8,731 nucleotides of DNA. It comes from MGBC163016 sp964649145. GTDB taxonomy: Bacteria; Actinomycetota; Coriobacteriia; Coriobacteriales; Eggerthellaceae. Position numbers and translations under genes: made by a program. The stretch spans positions 1 through 8,731 of the forward strand of contig CAZYOQ010000037.1 in the NCBI GenBank assembly GCA_964649145.1, in the 5' to 3' direction. Position 1 is the stretch's first letter. Every line of letters begins with the position of its first letter. This document shows, piece after piece, positions 1 to 5,762 of this stretch. The notes under the pieces were generated by a model, which was not told where the DNA came from, searched no databases, and worked only from the letters and a program-made list of their open reading frames with translations.

Positions 1-22
1 ACCATATCCCTACTCAATCGAT

Positions 23-49
23 TAGGTCACAGACACACTTTTTGACCTA
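23..49. repeat. Spaced inverted repeat, possible operator
   Basis: TAGGTCA at 23-29 is the exact reverse complement of TGACCTA at 43-49, with 13 bp between. The 27-bp dyad is of a size bound by dimeric regulators and might belong to a gene beyond the left edge. A 7-bp arm match can occur by chance, so the call is weak. Confidence 0.25.
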
Positions 50-97
50 TATGCCAATTATTTTCATCGCATAGTCGCGCCACCTTGACACTCGTGG

Positions 98-130
98 CTA
101 GCGGTGTACGCTTTCAGCTTACACCGCTAG
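98..130. repeat. Perfect 11-bp hairpin, unknown role
   Basis: CTAGCGGTGTA (98-108) is followed, after an 11-base loop, by its exact reverse complement (120-130). G-T and G-C pairs just outside can lengthen the stem. There is no T-run on either side, so it is not a standard rho-independent terminator. It could be a structured transcript end, a processing site or a regulator site. Confidence 0.55.
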
Positions 131-165
131 TCGAACCAACGGTTCTCATCCTACCCGAGCAAGAT

Positions 166-200
166 AAAAAAAGAGAACCGCCTAATGGCGGTTCTCTTTT
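166..200 (-). terminator. Intrinsic terminator downstream of tRNA-Asn
   Basis: The arms 170-182 and 187-199 are perfect reverse complements with a TAAT loop. On the minus strand the stem is followed by seven T residues (complement of 166-172). It begins about 10 bp after the 3' end of the tRNA, so it should end the tRNA-Asn transcript. The T-run on the plus side (197-201) makes it potentially bidirectional. Confidence 0.88.
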
Positions 201-206
201 TGTTTG

Positions 207-281
207 TGGCTCCTCGGGTAGGATTCGAACCTACAACCCTCCGGTTAACAGCCGGATGCTCTGCCGTTGAGCTACCGAGGA
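207..281 (-). tRNA. tRNA-Asn (anticodon GTT)
   Basis: The minus strand folds into a complete 75-nt cloverleaf. The acceptor stem TCCTCGG (281-275) pairs with CCGAGGA (217-211). Next come a D-arm beginning AGCTC, an anticodon stem TCCGG/CCGGA around the loop CTGTTAA (251-245) with anticodon GTT (249-247), and a T-arm GTAGG-TTCGAAT-CCTAC. The discriminator is G and the 3' CCA is encoded in the gene (209-207). Anticodon GTT reads AAC/AAU asparagine codons. The gene lies about 90 bp downstream of rpoD, has its own promoter, and is followed by a strong terminator. Read-through from rpoD is also possible because I see no terminator between them. Confidence 0.95.
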
Positions 282-313
282 ATATATGGGTGCTGCTCAT
301 GCAGCGAATATGT

Positions 314-341
314 ATTATAGACAAACTCCTGCGCTACGCAA
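314..341 (-). promoter_or_regulatory. Promoter for tRNA-Asn
   Basis: On the minus strand there is a perfect -10 hexamer TATAAT (319-314). Sixteen bases upstream sits TTGCGT (341-336), a partial -35. Transcription would start near 307, giving a leader of about 26 nt before the mature tRNA. That leader holds a short hairpin (GCTGC 292-296 with GCAGC 301-305), possibly a processing signal. The -10 is convincing and the -35 is weak. Confidence 0.65.
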
Positions 342-372
342 GCGGCAATTCGCCTTTCGGTAGGCAAGCTAG

Positions 373-2097
373 CTAATCTTCCAGATAGTCTTTCAACTTG
401 CTTGAGCGGCTGGGGTGGCGAAGCTTCGCAAGCGTCTTGCTCTCGATCTGGCGAATGCGCTCACGTGTTACTCCAAACTCGCGACCAACTTCCTCAAGAG
501 TGCGAGGGTGCCCGTCCTCCAGCCCAAATCGCAGGCTAATAACTTTACGCTCGCGTTCGGCAAGCCCATCAAGCACCTTGCTAAGCTGTTCTTGAAGCAT
601 ACTAAAAGACGCTGCATCGGGAGGAACAACCGCCGACTCATCCTCGATGAAATCGCCAAGTTGGGAATCTTCTTCCTCGCCTATAGGAGTCTCCAAGGAA
701 ACAGGCTCTTGGCTGATCTTTTGTATCTCTCGCACTCGTTCTGCCGGAAGATCCATCTCGGCACCAATTTCTTCAGGGGTTGGCTCGCGCCCAAGCTTCT
801 GAAGGAGCTGGCGTTGGATGCGTACCAGCTTGTTAATAGTCTCGACCATGTGAACAGGGATACGAATGGTTCGAGCCTGGTCGGCAATGGCACGGGTTAT
901 AGCCTGACGTATCCACCAAGTAGCATATGTAGAAAACTTATAGCCTTTCGTGTAGTCAAATTTCTCAACCGCACGAATTAGGCCAAGATTGCCTTCCTGG
1001 ATCAAGTCAAGGAAAAGCATCCCACGGCCAACGTAGCGCTTAGCAATTGAGACTACAAGGCGAAGGTTAGCCTCAATTAGCGCCTGTTTAGCATCGATTC
1101 CAACCTGTTCAACACGAGTAAGCCTGCGCTTATCGCGACGAGAAAGCTCAATTCCTTTTTCGTATGCCTCATCGAGTTCTTCTGTGGCCTTAACGCCAGC
1201 CTCGATTTTCATGGCCAAATCGACCTCTTCAGCAGCAGTAAGAAGAGGCACCTTGCCAATTTCTTTAAGATACATACGAACAGGGTCGCCAGTTAGCATG
1301 GTCACGCTATTATCGGCCGAACGACGCCTTGTTTTCGGCTTTCCCCTGCTAGATTTAACTTTTGGAAGCGTAACATCTGATGATGCCTTCAGCTCTTCTT
1401 CAGGAATACCTTCAAGTACGGATTCTGGATCTTCGTCAGTATCTACATCGGAGTCGCTATTATCGTCCTCTTCGATATTTTGAGGAGCATCCGCATCGTC
1501 CAAATCGTAATCGTCCTCCATGTCGTTTGAACCATCAATCTCCTCAAGAATAGACTCGGCAACTTCATGAGCAGATACAGCTGCTTCGTCTTTTTTCGAC
1601 TTTGCAGAAGCTTTGGTCGATTTCGTCTTGGTCTTTGCAGAAGTAGAAGCCGATTTCTTGGCAACGGTCTTTGCTGAAGCACTGGTTTTCTTCGTTTCTG
1701 TCACCTTTGTCTCAGGCGCAGCAGTTTTCCCCGAAGCTTTTGAAGTGGAATCATCCGTCGCTGGCTTTGATTCAGTCTTAGCCTTGGCCGATTTCGCAGC
1801 TTTCGCGGGTTCAGAAGCTTTTGCGGCCTCGGTCGCCTTGGCCTTAGCTGTCTTCGTCCTGGCAGTTTTAGTACCCGTCTTTGTCTCAGCCGTCTTTGCC
1901 TTTACGGCTTTAGCGCTCTTTTCACTTTTTGCAGAAGAGGCCGAACTGGGCTTAGTAGCGGTCTTCTTCGCAACAGAGGACGCCTTCACGGCAGTTGATT
2001 TCTGTATTGTATCTTTGTTTGAAGTAGTAGTTTTCTTCTTTGAGCTTGAATCAGAAGCGGTTTTCGATGTTGAGTCAGCCTTCTTTGAAGTTGGCAC
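373..2097 (-). CDS. rpoD: Housekeeping RNA polymerase sigma factor (sigma A / RpoD)
   Basis: Primary sigma-70 factor, directing RNA polymerase to most promoters. Counting from the GTG start, residues 1-173 form a low-complexity Lys/Ala/Thr/Ser tract and about 174-240 are strongly acidic. From about 271 the conserved core follows: region 1.2 (DPVRMYLKEIG), region 2 (NLRLVVSIAKRY, DLIQEGNLGLIRAVEKFDY, FSTYATWWIRQAI, RTIRIPVHM), region 3 (REPTPEEIG, SLETPIGEEEDS) and region 4 with its helix-turn-helix (TLEEVGREFGVTRERIRQIE) ending KDYLED. A longer frame could start at TTG 2103, but the Shine-Dalgarno AAGGA (2108-2104) abuts that codon and lies 6 nt from GTG 2097, so GTG is preferred (574 aa). 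A basic, low-complexity N-terminus is typical of actinobacterial HrdB/SigA proteins. It has its own promoter and no clear terminator. Confidence 0.96.
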   Translation of the reverse strand: MPTSKKADSTSKTASDSSSKKKTTTSNKDTIQKSTAVKASSVAKKTATKPSSASSAKSEKSAKAVKAKTAETKTGTKTARTKTAKAKATEAAKASEPAKAAKSAKAKTESKPATDDSTSKASGKTAAPETKVTETKKTSASAKTVAKKSASTSAKTKTKSTKASAKSKKDEAAVSAHEVAESILEEIDGSNDMEDDYDLDDADAPQNIEEDDNSDSDVDTDEDPESVLEGIPEEELKASSDVTLPKVKSSRGKPKTRRRSADNSVTMLTGDPVRMYLKEIGKVPLLTAAEEVDLAMKIEAGVKATEELDEAYEKGIELSRRDKRRLTRVEQVGIDAKQALIEANLRLVVSIAKRYVGRGMLFLDLIQEGNLGLIRAVEKFDYTKGYKFSTYATWWIRQAITRAIADQARTIRIPVHMVETINKLVRIQRQLLQKLGREPTPEEIGAEMDLPAERVREIQKISQEPVSLETPIGEEEDSQLGDFIEDESAVVPPDAASFSMLQEQLSKVLDGLAERERKVISLRFGLEDGHPRTLEEVGREFGVTRERIRQIESKTLAKLRHPSRSSKLKDYLED

Positions 2098-2103
2098 TAG
2101 CAA

Positions 2104-2110
2104 TCCTTTC
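2104..2110 (-). promoter_or_regulatory. Ribosome binding site deciding the rpoD start
   Basis: The minus strand reads GAAAGGA immediately before TTG (2103-2101) and six bases before GTG (2097-2095). Normal spacing favours GTG as the initiation codon. Confidence 0.7.
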
Positions 2111-2164
2111 GATAGTGCGAGCTAGGTAAATATTGCCCTCAACGGTATAAACATGCGAACGTAT

Positions 2165-2193
2165 AGGATAGACTCAAATTTGCGCTATGTCAA
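2165..2193 (-). promoter_or_regulatory. Near-consensus sigma-70 promoter of rpoD
   Basis: On the minus strand a perfect -35 TTGACA (2193-2188) is followed by exactly 17 bp and the -10 TATCCT (2170-2165). Initiation near 2158 would leave an untranslated leader of about 60 nt before the GTG start. The promoter lies just after the beta-subunit stop codon, so rpoD can be expressed independently of the oxidoreductase operon. Because this is the sequence sigma A itself recognises, self-sustaining expression is likely. Confidence 0.85.
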
Positions 2194-2197
2194 GAAT

Positions 2198-3118
2198 TTA
2201 TTCCTTCGCCTTTAAGTCGATTCTTTCCCAAAGAGAATCGCGTGACGAGGCTATCAAGGCCACTTCTTCGTCGGTCAAAGCCTTAAACCGGCTTTGGCTT
2301 CGAATATAGTGATCAAGTGGCAAGAATTCCTGACGTCGACGATTGATTGTAAGCTTGCCACCAGGGTTTGCACATATGGCGCTTCCCTCGTATTCAAGCA
2401 GCGGCCATAACCCACAGTCGACTATTTCCTTTGCGATATCTATCGTCATATCCACAGGGGTTCCCCAGCCTGTCGGGCAAGGGGCGATCACCTGAATAAA
2501 CTTGGTACCAGGAATTGATGCTGCTTTCTCTACCTTTCTCATGTAATCGGGAAGGTAGCCAATGCTTGCACTAGCCGCATAAGGAATATCATGAGCGGTC
2601 ACAATGTCAAAGAGATTCTTCTTTTGAGTAGAGCATCCATGAACATTGCGGCCAGCCGGAGTGGTTGTAGTAGATGCTCCATACGGGGTAAGCGAACTTT
2701 TCTGGATACCTGTATTCATATATGCTTCGTTGTCATAACAAATGTAAATGATGTCGTCGTTGCGATCTATAGCGCCAGACAGCGCCTGCAAGCCTATATC
2801 GGCCGTACCGCCATCACCGGCAAAACCCACAACCGGATAATCGCGGGGGCTTTTGCCTTGCGCTTCTAGCCCCACCGAAATACCTGTTAGCACCGAGGCT
2901 GTAGCTGCAAAGGGCGTGATCATAGCATTGTTTGCAAAAGATAGCTGTGGAAAGTTGAAGCCCACAGCACTCATACATCCTGCCGGCAGTGCGCATACAG
3001 CGTTTGGACCTAGTACCTTCAGGGCTGCTCGCACAGCCAAGCTTCCTCCGCATCCAGCGCATGCCTTGTGCCCATAAAAAAACTCATTATCGGAAATACT
3101 TTGCGCATTTGAGGCCAT
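2198..3118 (-). CDS. 2-oxoacid:ferredoxin oxidoreductase, beta (TPP-binding) subunit
   Basis: Binds thiamine pyrophosphate and a [4Fe-4S] cluster in the enzyme that converts a 2-oxoacid plus CoA to acyl-CoA, CO2 and reduced ferredoxin in the cytoplasm. At 306 aa it matches archaeal/Thermotoga-type beta subunits. HKACAGCGG supplies Cys20 and Cys23; Cys48 (PAGCMS) and Cys214 (APCPTGW) complete a likely four-Cys cluster site. The TPP/Mg motif is GDGGTADIG (101-109) with YDNEAYMNTG (128-137), followed by the typical Thr-rich TTTTPAG. Last gene of a three-gene operon: its ATG directly follows the alpha-subunit TAG, and its strong AGGAGGTG ribosome site lies inside the alpha coding end. Substrate is uncertain: the usual pyruvate-enzyme ATGC segment reads PAGC here, and the region after it differs. 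Confidence 0.92.
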   Translation of the reverse strand: MASNAQSISDNEFFYGHKACAGCGGSLAVRAALKVLGPNAVCALPAGCMSAVGFNFPQLSFANNAMITPFAATASVLTGISVGLEAQGKSPRDYPVVGFAGDGGTADIGLQALSGAIDRNDDIIYICYDNEAYMNTGIQKSSLTPYGASTTTTPAGRNVHGCSTQKKNLFDIVTAHDIPYAASASIGYLPDYMRKVEKAASIPGTKFIQVIAPCPTGWGTPVDMTIDIAKEIVDCGLWPLLEYEGSAICANPGGKLTINRRRQEFLPLDHYIRSQSRFKALTDEEVALIASSRDSLWERIDLKAKE

Positions 3119-3132
3119 CTAGCACACCTCCT
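3119..3132 (-). promoter_or_regulatory. Strong ribosome binding site embedded in the alpha coding end
   Basis: The minus strand reads AGGAGGTG followed by TGC TAG ATG. The Shine-Dalgarno core is therefore made of the Glu-Glu-Val codons at the alpha C-terminus, and the alpha stop codon sits directly against the beta ATG. This arrangement favours tight translational coupling and comparable subunit amounts. Confidence 0.8.
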
Positions 3133-4396
3133 CATCAATTCCAAGGAAATAGAGGCCTTTTGCAGCCCCACCTCTTCGCTTGGTATAAGAAGTTTCCGAT
3201 GCGCACTTGCCGCTTCCTTTAAATTGAGAAGCTTCATCTGTGCTCTTGCCTATTACCTTGCCTTGAGAAGAATCTAACCCACCCAAGACAAGATCAAATA
3301 TTTCCACAACTTGTTCATGTGTAATATCGTCGCCACCCAAACCTCCAATGAAGTTATAGGTAGGCATGCGCATAGAAGCCTTCTCAAGAGCAGAATTCAC
3401 GTTTGTAAATACTGTGCCCTCGGCTCCAAAAGAAATATCCTTTTCTAATACCCCGACCGCCTTCGTCTTTGATAGCGTTTGAGAAAGCTCCTCATCAGGA
3501 AAAGGCCTTAAATAGCGCAAACGCATCATACCTACAGCTTTCCCATCTGCTCGAAGCTCGTCGACCACCTGGCGCACAAGGCCAGCAATTGAACCCACGC
3601 ACACCAATACTGCATCGCTTCCGTAAGCGCAATATTGTTCAATCATGCCACTATAGTGGCGCCCAGTAATTTTTGCGAAGCGCTCCTCGACTTCTGTTAC
3701 CACATCTTTTGCGCCTAGCATGTCAACGTGGTGCTCGAAGTGGTAGTAGCGATTAAACTCTGGCCCTGAGGAATAACCCATATTTACAGGGTGGTCAAAA
3801 TCAAAACGATTGTCGGTGGCGTATGCGGGTAGAAATTCGTCTGCCTGCTGCTGAGTAGGAATCTCGACAGATTCATATGTGTGTGTAAGGGCAAAACCGT
3901 CGATGTTAACCATAATAGGTAGGCTAACTCTTTGATCCTCCGCCACGGCGTAAGCCATCAGCGCAAGGTCAAGTGCCTCTTGGTTATCCTGGGCATAAAC
4001 TTGTATCCAGCCGTGATCAAGTAGCGACAAAGAATCACGCTGGTCGCCATAAATATTCCAGGGAAGTGCAGTAGAGCGGTTCGCATTCATCATCACGATA
4101 GGAAAGCGCCCACCTGCTGCATAGGTAAGCACTTCGGCCATGTAAAGCAAACCCTGGCTTGATGTGGCAGTGAAAACCCTCTCGCCCACAGCAGATGCCC
4201 CCATAGCACATGAAAGCGCTGAGTGTTCCGATTCTACATGCACATAATGAGCATCAAGATCGCCTCTTTCCACCATTTCAGAAAGGCGTTCGACTACTAC
4301 AGTCTGAGGGGTAATGGGGTAAGCAGAAATAACAGTTGGGCGAGCCAAGCGCACGCCTTCAGCAAAGGCCTCATCGCCAGAAAGGAACTTCTTCAT
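3119..4396 (-). CDS. 2-oxoacid:ferredoxin oxidoreductase, alpha subunit
   Basis: Pairs with the beta subunit to form the TPP active site and substrate pocket. At 425 aa it covers domain I with the signature AYPITPQT (25-32), VESEHSA (54-60), the probable substrate-binding Arg107 in NANRS, and WNIYGDQRDS followed by DHGWIQVYAQDNQE. Domain II follows from about 260 (VLVCVGSIAGL, RYLRPFP, GAEGTVFTNV, FIGGLGGDDIT). The Thr of YPITP is retained, which argues against oxalate oxidoreductase, where to my recollection an Arg occupies that place. Residues from about 375 on form an extra hydrophilic tail with a KRRGG stretch and no recognised domain. The start ATG touches the TAA of the gamma-delta gene, so translation is probably coupled. 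The specific 2-oxoacid cannot be read from the sequence. Confidence 0.92.
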   Translation of the reverse strand: MKKFLSGDEAFAEGVRLARPTVISAYPITPQTVVVERLSEMVERGDLDAHYVHVESEHSALSCAMGASAVGERVFTATSSQGLLYMAEVLTYAAGGRFPIVMMNANRSTALPWNIYGDQRDSLSLLDHGWIQVYAQDNQEALDLALMAYAVAEDQRVSLPIMVNIDGFALTHTYESVEIPTQQQADEFLPAYATDNRFDFDHPVNMGYSSGPEFNRYYHFEHHVDMLGAKDVVTEVEERFAKITGRHYSGMIEQYCAYGSDAVLVCVGSIAGLVRQVVDELRADGKAVGMMRLRYLRPFPDEELSQTLSKTKAVGVLEKDISFGAEGTVFTNVNSALEKASMRMPTYNFIGGLGGDDITHEQVVEIFDLVLGGLDSSQGKVIGKSTDEASQFKGSGKCASETSYTKRRGGAAKGLYFLGIDEEVC

Positions 4397-5380
4397 TTAG
4401 ACACCTACGCTTCCGTGGTCGCCGGTCTCGTTAACCATTTCGATAGCGTGGAATTTACATACTCGAGCACATATTCCGCAGCCTTTGCAAAAATCGTAGT
4501 CGATTGCTAGCGCCATTGTTTCGCCGTTTTCGTCACGAACTTTATAGATAGTGCCATCAGGGCAGTACAGGTAGCATTGCAAACAAAGCGTGCAAATACC
4601 GTCGGCAAACACCGGCCGCACATTGCGCCACCCTGCGTTTTTCGCCACAAGGTGGCCTGCTGAATAGCAGGTGTTCTTGGCAAAAACACTCGAGTCAAGA
4701 GAAGGAGCGTCTGAGTCAGTTTCATTTCGTAGACGGCATCGAATGCGCGAAGATTCGGCTAAGGTTGAAGACGCTTCTACTTGAGGCTTGGCGTCTTTAG
4801 CATCGGATGGTTCAAGCGGCGCGTCCTCCACTAGATCAGACTCGCATGATGCAGACTTCACTGAAGATATCGCGCGAACAGCTTGGTCGACTATGCACCA
4901 GTTTTTCTCGTGAAGTTTTTCTGGCATATATTCAGCTATTGCACGTTTAGCCGCTTCAGGAGTCAGTTCGGCACAAATTGCAGAAATAGCGCCTAAAAAC
5001 ACAGTGTTTGGAATGGGGCGTCCAAGCACAGCCTCAGAAATTCCATTGGCATCAAGGGCGATAATACGCCGATCTAAGAAAGACCTACTTGAGTTCACAA
5101 GCACGATACCTTCTTCTTTGAGCTCTTCTTCCCAACCATCCTTAAGCAAAGTATCATCCAAGTAAACCACATAGTCTGCCTTGCTTATAGCAGATCTGTT
5201 GCCTATAGGGGCTTTGTCAAACTTAGTGAATGCACGCATAGGTGCGCCGCGACGCTCAGGCCCAAAAGACGGGAAAGCCATTGCAAAAGCTCCTTCTTCA
5301 AAAGAAGCCGCAGCCCCCAAAAGCCTAGCGGCCGTAAAAGCCCCTTGGCCTCCTCGTCCATGCCAAAGCACTTCAATCAT
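4397..5380 (-). CDS. 2-oxoacid:ferredoxin oxidoreductase, fused gamma-delta subunit
   Basis: Two subunits are joined in one 327-aa chain. Residues 1 to about 175 are the gamma domain (HGRGGQGAFTAARLL at 7-21, then FPSFGPERRGAPM). Residues about 176-232 form a polar Asp/Ser/Ala-rich linker without a recognised fold. The C-terminal delta domain is a two-cluster ferredoxin: C263-x2-C266-x2-C269-x3-C273-P and C298-x2-C301-x2-C304-x3-C308. These would carry electrons from the TPP site to external ferredoxin. In many relatives gamma and delta are separate genes. The ribosome site AGGA is six bases before the ATG. It is the first gene of the operon and is followed without a gap by alpha. A tandem-repeat leader lies upstream. 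Confidence 0.92.
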   Translation of the reverse strand: MIEVLWHGRGGQGAFTAARLLGAAASFEEGAFAMAFPSFGPERRGAPMRAFTKFDKAPIGNRSAISKADYVVYLDDTLLKDGWEEELKEEGIVLVNSSRSFLDRRIIALDANGISEAVLGRPIPNTVFLGAISAICAELTPEAAKRAIAEYMPEKLHEKNWCIVDQAVRAISSVKSASCESDLVEDAPLEPSDAKDAKPQVEASSTLAESSRIRCRLRNETDSDAPSLDSSVFAKNTCYSAGHLVAKNAGWRNVRPVFADGICTLCLQCYLYCPDGTIYKVRDENGETMALAIDYDFCKGCGICARVCKFHAIEMVNETGDHGSVGV

Positions 5381-5404
5381 GCTCTTTCCTATCCCTTGCC
5401 AACT

Positions 5405-5426
5405 TATGATTCCATTCTAGATCATA
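5405..5426. promoter_or_regulatory. Dyad overlapping a possible -10 of the oxidoreductase operon
   Basis: TATGAT (5405-5410) and ATCATA (5421-5426) are inverted repeats 10 bp apart. On the minus strand the spacer contains TAGAAT (5419-5414), a fair -10 hexamer. No -35 resembling TTGACA lies 16-18 bp upstream, which would suit a promoter needing an activator or an operator site. The 5' leader to the ATG would be about 25-30 nt. Confidence 0.35.
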
Positions 5427-5437
5427 TAAGGGACGCG

Positions 5438-5480
5438 GTTTTCTCTTAGCGTTTTTGTCCTAGTCGAATAATCGGCCTAG
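5438..5480 (-). repeat. Tandem leader element, copy A (proximal to the operon)
   Basis: On the plus strand this copy shares GTTTTCTCTT, then CGTTTTTGTCCT, then GTCGAA and a closing GCCTAG with the copy at 5503-5542. It differs by a dinucleotide and a few small changes. It is bracketed by GGGACG (5430-5435) and CGTCCC (5485-5490), an inverted repeat that could close it as an RNA stem-loop. On the minus strand CTAG...CTAG can also form an inner hairpin just before the conserved A-rich segment. It lies upstream of the fused gamma-delta gene. Confidence 0.75.
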
Positions 5481-5502
5481 ATGACGTCCCAACGGCGGAA
5501 TC

Positions 5503-5542
5503 GTTTTCTCTTGACGTTTTTGTCCTGGTCGAAAATGCCTAG
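5503..5542 (-). repeat. Tandem leader element, copy B (distal)
   Basis: This is the second imperfect copy of the element at 5438-5480, in the same orientation and offset by 65 bp, close to six helical turns. The 10-base GTTTTCTCTT and the 12-base CGTTTTTGTCCT are identical in both copies. It is immediately followed by the dyad GGTAT (5542-5546)/ATACC (5564-5568). The role is unknown: paired regulator sites, a tandem RNA element, or a genome-wide dispersed repeat are all possible. Confidence 0.75.
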
Positions 5543-5574
5543 GTATGACTTTGATTAAGTTAAATACCGCTACG

Positions 5575-5629
5575 AAAAAAAGGGAGGCTTTACGCCTCCC
5601 CTCTTGCTTATTTGAACGCGTAACGCTCA
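5575..5629. repeat. Left copy of a 55-bp exact duplication flanking the gap
   Basis: Positions 5575-5629 are identical to 5730-5784, and each copy ends exactly at the run of N. The copy includes a duplicate of the terminator hairpin and the last codons of the LysR-type protein. It is best read as the overlapping end of a contig that was not merged, not as a biological repeat. Confidence 0.9.
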
Positions 5630-5729
5630 NNNNNNNNNNNNNNNNNNNNNNNNNNNNNNNNNNNNNNNNNNNNNNNNNNNNNNNNNNNNNNNNNNNNNNN
5701 NNNNNNNNNNNNNNNNNNNNNNNNNNNNN
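5630..5729. other. Scaffold gap of 100 N
   Basis: Exactly 100 undetermined bases. Together with the identical 55-bp flanks, the conventional length suggests a placeholder gap between two contigs that in fact overlap. Any reading frame spanning it is not real. Confidence 0.97.
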
Positions 5730-5755
5730 AAAAAAAGGGAGGCTTTACGCCTCCC
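5730..5755 (-). terminator. Intrinsic terminator after the LysR-type domain gene
   Basis: GGGAGGC (5737-5743) and GCCTCCC (5749-5755) form a perfect 7-bp GC-rich stem with a 5-base loop. On the minus strand the stem is followed by seven T residues (5736-5730). It begins 7 bases after the stop codon of the upstream gene. The same hairpin at 5575-5600 is the assembly duplicate. Confidence 0.9.
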
Positions 5756-5762
5756 CTCTTGC

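Larger units (their letters stand above)
1..165. other. Left-edge intergenic region without a supportable gene
   Basis: No reading frame here has a ribosome binding site or recognisable protein. What can be seen are a spaced inverted repeat (23-29 with 43-49), a long perfect hairpin (98-130), a small hairpin (133-145), and a stretch (141-161) that resembles the 3' end of the adjacent tRNA-Asn in the opposite orientation. A TTGACA hexamer occurs at 85-90 on the plus strand, but no matching -10 box follows it. Confidence 0.6.

Noticed and set aside
85..113. Plus-strand TTGACA followed 17 bp later by ACGCTT as a promoter
   Set aside because: The -10 does not resemble TATAAT, the hairpin at 98-130 occupies the site, and no plus-strand gene follows.
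415..981. 188-residue plus-strand reading frame
   Set aside because: It lies wholly antisense to the conserved core of rpoD, has no ribosome site and resembles no protein family.
1613..2125. 170-residue hydrophobic plus-strand reading frame that could pass for a membrane protein
   Set aside because: Its Val/Phe/Ala repetitiveness is the antisense image of the Lys/Ala/Thr repeats of the sigma factor N-terminus.
2122..2154. Ten-codon upstream reading frame in the rpoD leader, nearly leaderless relative to the predicted start site
   Set aside because: No ribosome site precedes it, and such short frames are common by chance; there is no sign of coupling to rpoD.
3119..4396. Oxalate oxidoreductase identity suggested by the gamma-delta, alpha, beta gene order
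   Set aside because: The alpha signature reads YPITP with Thr, whereas to my recollection oxalate oxidoreductase carries an Arg at that position.
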